NCBI RefSeq assembly: GCF_016808095.1
Contig: NC_068977.1
Span: forward strand, 2,974,479-3,038,478
Reading direction: 5' to 3'
DNA: 64,000 nt
Source of the DNA: Vigna angularis
Lineage: Eukaryota > Streptophyta > Magnoliopsida > Fabales > Fabaceae
Positions 60,248-64,000 of the stretch are shown in pieces; the first letter of the stretch is position 1; every line of letters starts with the position of its first letter. Position numbers and translations under genes: made by a program. The notes beneath the pieces are model-generated. The model made no database searches. It saw only the letters and a list, made by a program, of their open reading frames with translations, and was not told where the DNA came from.

Positions 60248-61493
60248 GGTTTAATACCTCTTTTGGTCCCTCGCAAGGGCTAAATGTTCAATTGGATCCT
60301 ACATTTTTTTAGAAGTTCAATGTTGTTCCAACTTGTGTAAAAAGTGTGTAATTAAATCCTTTTTGGTAACGGTGTTAATTTTTTAACGGGCCAGCTGACA
60401 GGATGTACTGAAGTTTGCAACGTGTCTAGGGAAGGTTAATACGTGGCTGTGTGAGGTTAATACGTGGCTGTGTGAGGGTAAACGTGTGTAACCTAGTGGT
60501 GGCGCACGTGCAGCGGAGGCAAAACCCTCCATGGGTTGTCGTTCTCAAATGCGGAGAAGAGGGAAACGACCCCCTTTTGCGAACAAAGAAGAGAAAGAGA
60601 TGGGAGAGCTTAGCGCTTTGCGCTGCAACTCGCGACGGTCGTCGTTGGCGTCGGCAGCAGCGGCGAGGACGCAAGATGGGAGATGCTCTCACGCGCAGAG
60701 ATGAGCGAGGAGGAAAAGGGGATCTGAGGCTGTGGCCAGCGGCAGTGGTTCCGGTGGCGCTTGAGGTCGCCGTCGACGCTGAGACCGGTAGAGGTGGTGG
60801 TGCGGTGGCTGGTTCGAAGAAGTGGCGCGGTGGCCGTCTGGGTGGAGGTTAGCGCCTCCGGTTATTGGAATCTCACCTGGGTTCTAATTGATGCATTCAC
60901 ACCGTTAGTAGTTGGATTCCAATTCTAAGATGAGCAATTCTCACTCTGAAAATCATGCAAGTGATTTATTCTTTGTAATTTCATCAATTAGTTAGTTGTC
61001 TGTAATAGCCTAGTTGGTCTGAAAGATAGAATTATCTATATGCAGGATGAATTATCTTAGAATTCTTTGTAATTCTAAGATGAGAAATTCTCACAGGCAT
61101 TAAATGTTCATATTTGAAACTTAATCACCAACGATTGTTTGTAATGATTTATTGTAAACTCAATATTCTAAGTACTGGAAATGATATTTCCTGAGCTGCT
61201 GAAGAACGAAAAGGCTTTGGAGCTGTTTCTGATCCCGCTTTCAAAAAAAAAAAGAAAAAAAAAACATTGCCATGTAAGAACACTATTGCCTCACACAGCC
61301 ATGTTGTAAACCCTAAACACAGCCACTGATAACCTTCCTCAGACATGTTGCAAACTTCAGTACACCTGTCAGCTGGCCCGTTAAAAAATTAACGCCGTTA
61401 CCAAAAAAAATTTAATTGTATTTACTTCTTAAAAAATGTAGGACGCAATTGAACATTTGTCCCCTTTCAAGGGACCAAAAGAAGTATTAAACC
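60248..61493. mobile_element. Second non-autonomous Mutator-like element (1.25 kb)
   Basis: Terminal inverted repeats of roughly 200-230 bp (60248-about 60478; about 61288-61493) begin GGTTTAATAC. They share for example GGTAACG and TTTTTTAACGGGCCAGCTGACA. The 9-bp flanks TAACCTTAA are identical (60239-60247 and 61494-61502). The interior is GC-rich and carries a 133-codon open frame (60451-60852) that is Arg/Gly/Trp-rich, starts inside the left repeat and resembles no family I know. There is no transposase. Its termini GGTTTAA match those of the other Mutator-like element at 10129-11716, though the rest of the inverted repeat differs. Confidence 0.85.
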
Positions 61494-61502
61494 TAACCTT
61501 AA

Positions 61503-62005
61503 AAATAAAAGAAATGTAAAGTCTTACATTTTTGAATTTAAACTTACAGGAATGATTGAGTATGTGAAATTTTGTAATTGATTTTTCAATGTTTTAACAG
61601 TTAAAATAATATATAACTTTGTCTCTCTCCATGCCAGTTTCCAATGCATCAAAGCGTGTTTTATTATTTTATATTACAGTTTTCTAGAATTTAAGTTAAA
61701 TTTCATGGCTTTCGTCAAATGTCAAAGCATAACAGTCAACTATGTACAAACAGAAAACCTTAGTACTTGTCTGACTAATTTTATGTACATGTACATTTCG
61801 ATGTGCTGCGTGCTTGCTTTTATCAAATATTATAAAAATGTCAGTAGCCTTTTTTTTATATATACAGTGATGATAATATATTATGATTCATATTCATAGT
61901 AAATTAAAATAAAGACTGTCATAAGAAACTGTATAAAATAACATCAATAATGTATATGCATAAAGTCATATATAAGCGAATTATGTAATAATAGAAAATA
62001 AAATG

Positions 62006-62043
<38 letters not shown>

Positions 62044-63898
62044 GTTGTTAATTTTATCTTATTCACAATAGAAACATGTTCTTTGTAATAAAAATATAAT
62101 TTAAATACTTATTATTATTATTTATTAAAATTGTGTATATATTTAAGTTATTTGCATGTGAAAAATATATTTATGAAGCTATCATGTTTAAATCATATTT
62201 GTGAATATATAGTTCGAATGTTTGTTAATATCCATTGTATATATTAAAAAGAATATTTCTATTAACATATATTTATGAAAAATTGAAATGTAATGTACAA
62301 ATTATTTAAAGTATATACTTCCAAATTGTAAACTCAATATTTATGCGTAATAAAAGTATTTAACTAGTATTAAAAAAATCTAAATTGCAATTTTGTCTCC
62401 TCATTAATTTCCAATTCTTGATTTTTATTCTTAATTTTTTTTTCTCGATTTTATTTTTTAGTTTTAGTAAATCCCTATTTTTTTTGTTTTTTTATTTTGA
62501 GAAAATTAGACTTAATATACCCATTTAAGGTACTATGAAGAAGTATTTAATGGATTAAAATGTAAAATAAAAACTAAATACAAACACAAATCTTGATTTG
62601 TCAAAAACTCTGAAATTTCTAAATGTAAAAAGTAAAATTGTGAGAAAAAAAATTAGTAAATGAAAGCCCTAGATGAAAATGAAAAGAAAACTAAAAGTGT
62701 AATTTCACTAAGAATGTTTGTTGAATGTCGAAATAAAGAGGGTGAAAATATAGTTTATTCTTTAACTAATATGTTTGACAAAATTGCAGTTGAAACATGA
62801 AATTTCTGTCTAAAACTATGGTAGTAGAAATATTAACTATCATGTTTGGTCTTAAACCATGATTAAATATTTTAACTATATGATTTCAGAAATTTAATCA
62901 AGTGATAGAATAGACTAATCTGTGTTGGATTTGGAATGAAGTTTTTTTTTTTTTTTAATTTTATAAGACCCCAAAAAGACTAACAACCCCACTTTCTTGA
63001 ATTGAACAAAATCTTGGTTCTATTGTAGCTTTCTCCATCAAGATTGTTTTGCCAACAAAAAGTTCTTCCTATTAGCCAATGTTAATTTAATACAGATTGT
63101 TTCTGTATGTGATCAAATGCATCTTATTTCGCTTGTCCAACTTCCTTGCACAAGTCATTATTAGTTATTCACTTCACTTTTGTCACCCTTTCTTAAACTT
63201 GAAGATGATCTTTGGAAAGTATTTTAATATCAAAACCAGCAAATACTTGACAGTTTAACAATAAATGCATATTAAATATAATTAACATATCACAATACTT
63301 CAAATCTATATTTGTAAATTTCATAGTAGACTTCAAATTAAGACCGATTTAATTACAATCTAACTTATAATAATCATATTTTAGTTTAATATAATCGTCT
63401 TTAACTCTAAGTCATGTTTAAGTTCTAACTGATGACACTGCTCGATTCATGATGCTTAACCGACCGGATGCGGGACTGTTCGGTTTTAGCATCTTGAACG
63501 GTCATATGATACAACCATGTTTAATATGTAAGCAACTAGTCTTCACAAAACATTCATAAAGAAAACAAGTTTTATTTTTCATATAAGTTGAAGTTGGATA
63601 TATAGTGCACTGCAATTCTACAACCAAATAAAAAAGCAAGAATCATTCAAATTTGAATCTTCAAAGTTAACTATCTTTTCTGCATTAGCATATGACTAAA
63701 ACAATGGTAATGCAAATCAAACTTCCCAAAGATCTAACTAGTTTATCTGCTTGGTTTAAACCTCTACCTATTTACTATTATACTCATATTCTTGATTGAT
63801 GAAACTTGATCTCCTAAATTTGATCTTATAAATCAAGCGAAAGGAGAAACATAACATTTACATGATGTTTTCCAGAAACAAAATCTGTCATCTAGAAC
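61503..63898. other. AT-rich intergenic DNA at the right end
   Basis: No gene is seen except at the very edge. It contains one (AT)n tract (62008-62042). Positions 63700-63898 are probably the 3' untranslated part of the partial gene at the edge. Confidence 0.55.
62008..62042. repeat. (AT)n microsatellite
   Basis: This is an uninterrupted alternating AT tract of about 35 bp. Confidence 0.95.
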
Positions 63899-64000
63899 CT
63901 AGCACCCTGTACTCATACTGAAAGATTGTGCAAAGGGGAAAGCCTTGACTCCCATGTCGAATCCAACATTGCCATCTGCATGATCATACGGTTTTCTGCA
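63899..64000 (-). CDS. C-terminal end of an unidentified protein (partial)
   Basis: Read on the minus strand from the window edge, 33 codons end in TAG: KPYDHADGNVGFDMGVKAFP is followed by FAQSFSMSTGC and the stop. Composition is balanced and unlike the Asn/Lys/Ile-rich chance frames around it, and base composition rises here, so I believe it is the last exon of a real gene continuing past 64000. TGCAG at the very edge and again at 63977-63981 (as read on the minus strand) could be splice acceptors. I do not recognise the family. Confidence 0.45.
   Translation of the reverse strand, partial: CRKPYDHADGNVGFDMGVKAFPFAQSFSMSTGC

Noticed and set aside
60451..60852. 133-codon Arg/Gly-rich open frame
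   Set aside because: It starts inside the transposon's inverted repeat, is rich in Arg, Gly and Trp as expected from random GC-rich DNA, and resembles no family I know.
757..62042. Long (AT)n tracts as possible replication origins or matrix attachment sites
   Set aside because: Simple repeats of this kind are scattered throughout AT-rich plant DNA. Sequence alone gives no evidence of such a role.

Overview
This is a window of AT-rich plant nuclear DNA. The genes have multiple exons with GT-AG introns, plant-type proteins and long (AT)n microsatellites. Protein similarity and the repeat families (a TRIM, GC-rich Mutator-like elements, long CGTTCG-rich LTRs) suggest a legume, probably of the Vigna/Phaseolus group. 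That taxonomic placement is inference from memory, not a search result.

Genes. Four complete protein-coding genes and one partial gene are supported. (1) 18308-23967 (+): a 15-exon GMPPA/KONJAC-type GDP-mannose pyrophosphorylase-like protein of 414 residues. (2) 28330-33995 (-): a 4-exon Golgi alpha-mannosidase II of 1151 residues. (3) 48086-51606 (+): a 5-exon, probably plastid-targeted DUF760 protein of 357 residues. (4) 57842-58951 (-): an intronless GT8 galacturonosyltransferase-like (GATL) protein of 369 residues. (5) 63899-64000 (-): the last 33 codons of a gene that continues beyond the right edge. Every exon junction was checked by hand for frame and splice sites. All four complete genes read through without a disruption.

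Between the genes the window is a palimpsest of mobile DNA. It holds two intact-ended solo LTRs of one long-LTR family (6089-8640 and 41241-44480), the second carrying a nested 844-bp solo LTR (41825-42668). Two older relatives lie at 1-442 and about 12989-14900. Two Mutator-like elements have 9-bp target duplications and GGTTTAA termini (10129-11716, 60248-61493). There is also a hAT-like element (35782-36429), a PIF/Harbinger-like element (52183-54424) with a related end near 60135, a complete TRIM inside an intron of gene 1 (21600-21967), and a decayed CACTA-associated coding remnant (35220-35720).

How the genes relate. Genes 1 and 2 are both in mannose metabolism (GDP-mannose supply; mannose trimming of N-glycans in the Golgi), and gene 4 acts in cell-wall polysaccharide synthesis. 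There is no sign of operon-like linkage, so the proximity may be chance. I found no RNA genes, CRISPR arrays or organellar insertions. The most unusual structures are a palindromic GTCATAAT array (25690-25995), a TAACCG(G/A)TTAC motif cluster (52427-52767), a triplicated exon-8/donor segment in gene 1, and a conserved leader plus splice donor in the long LTRs.
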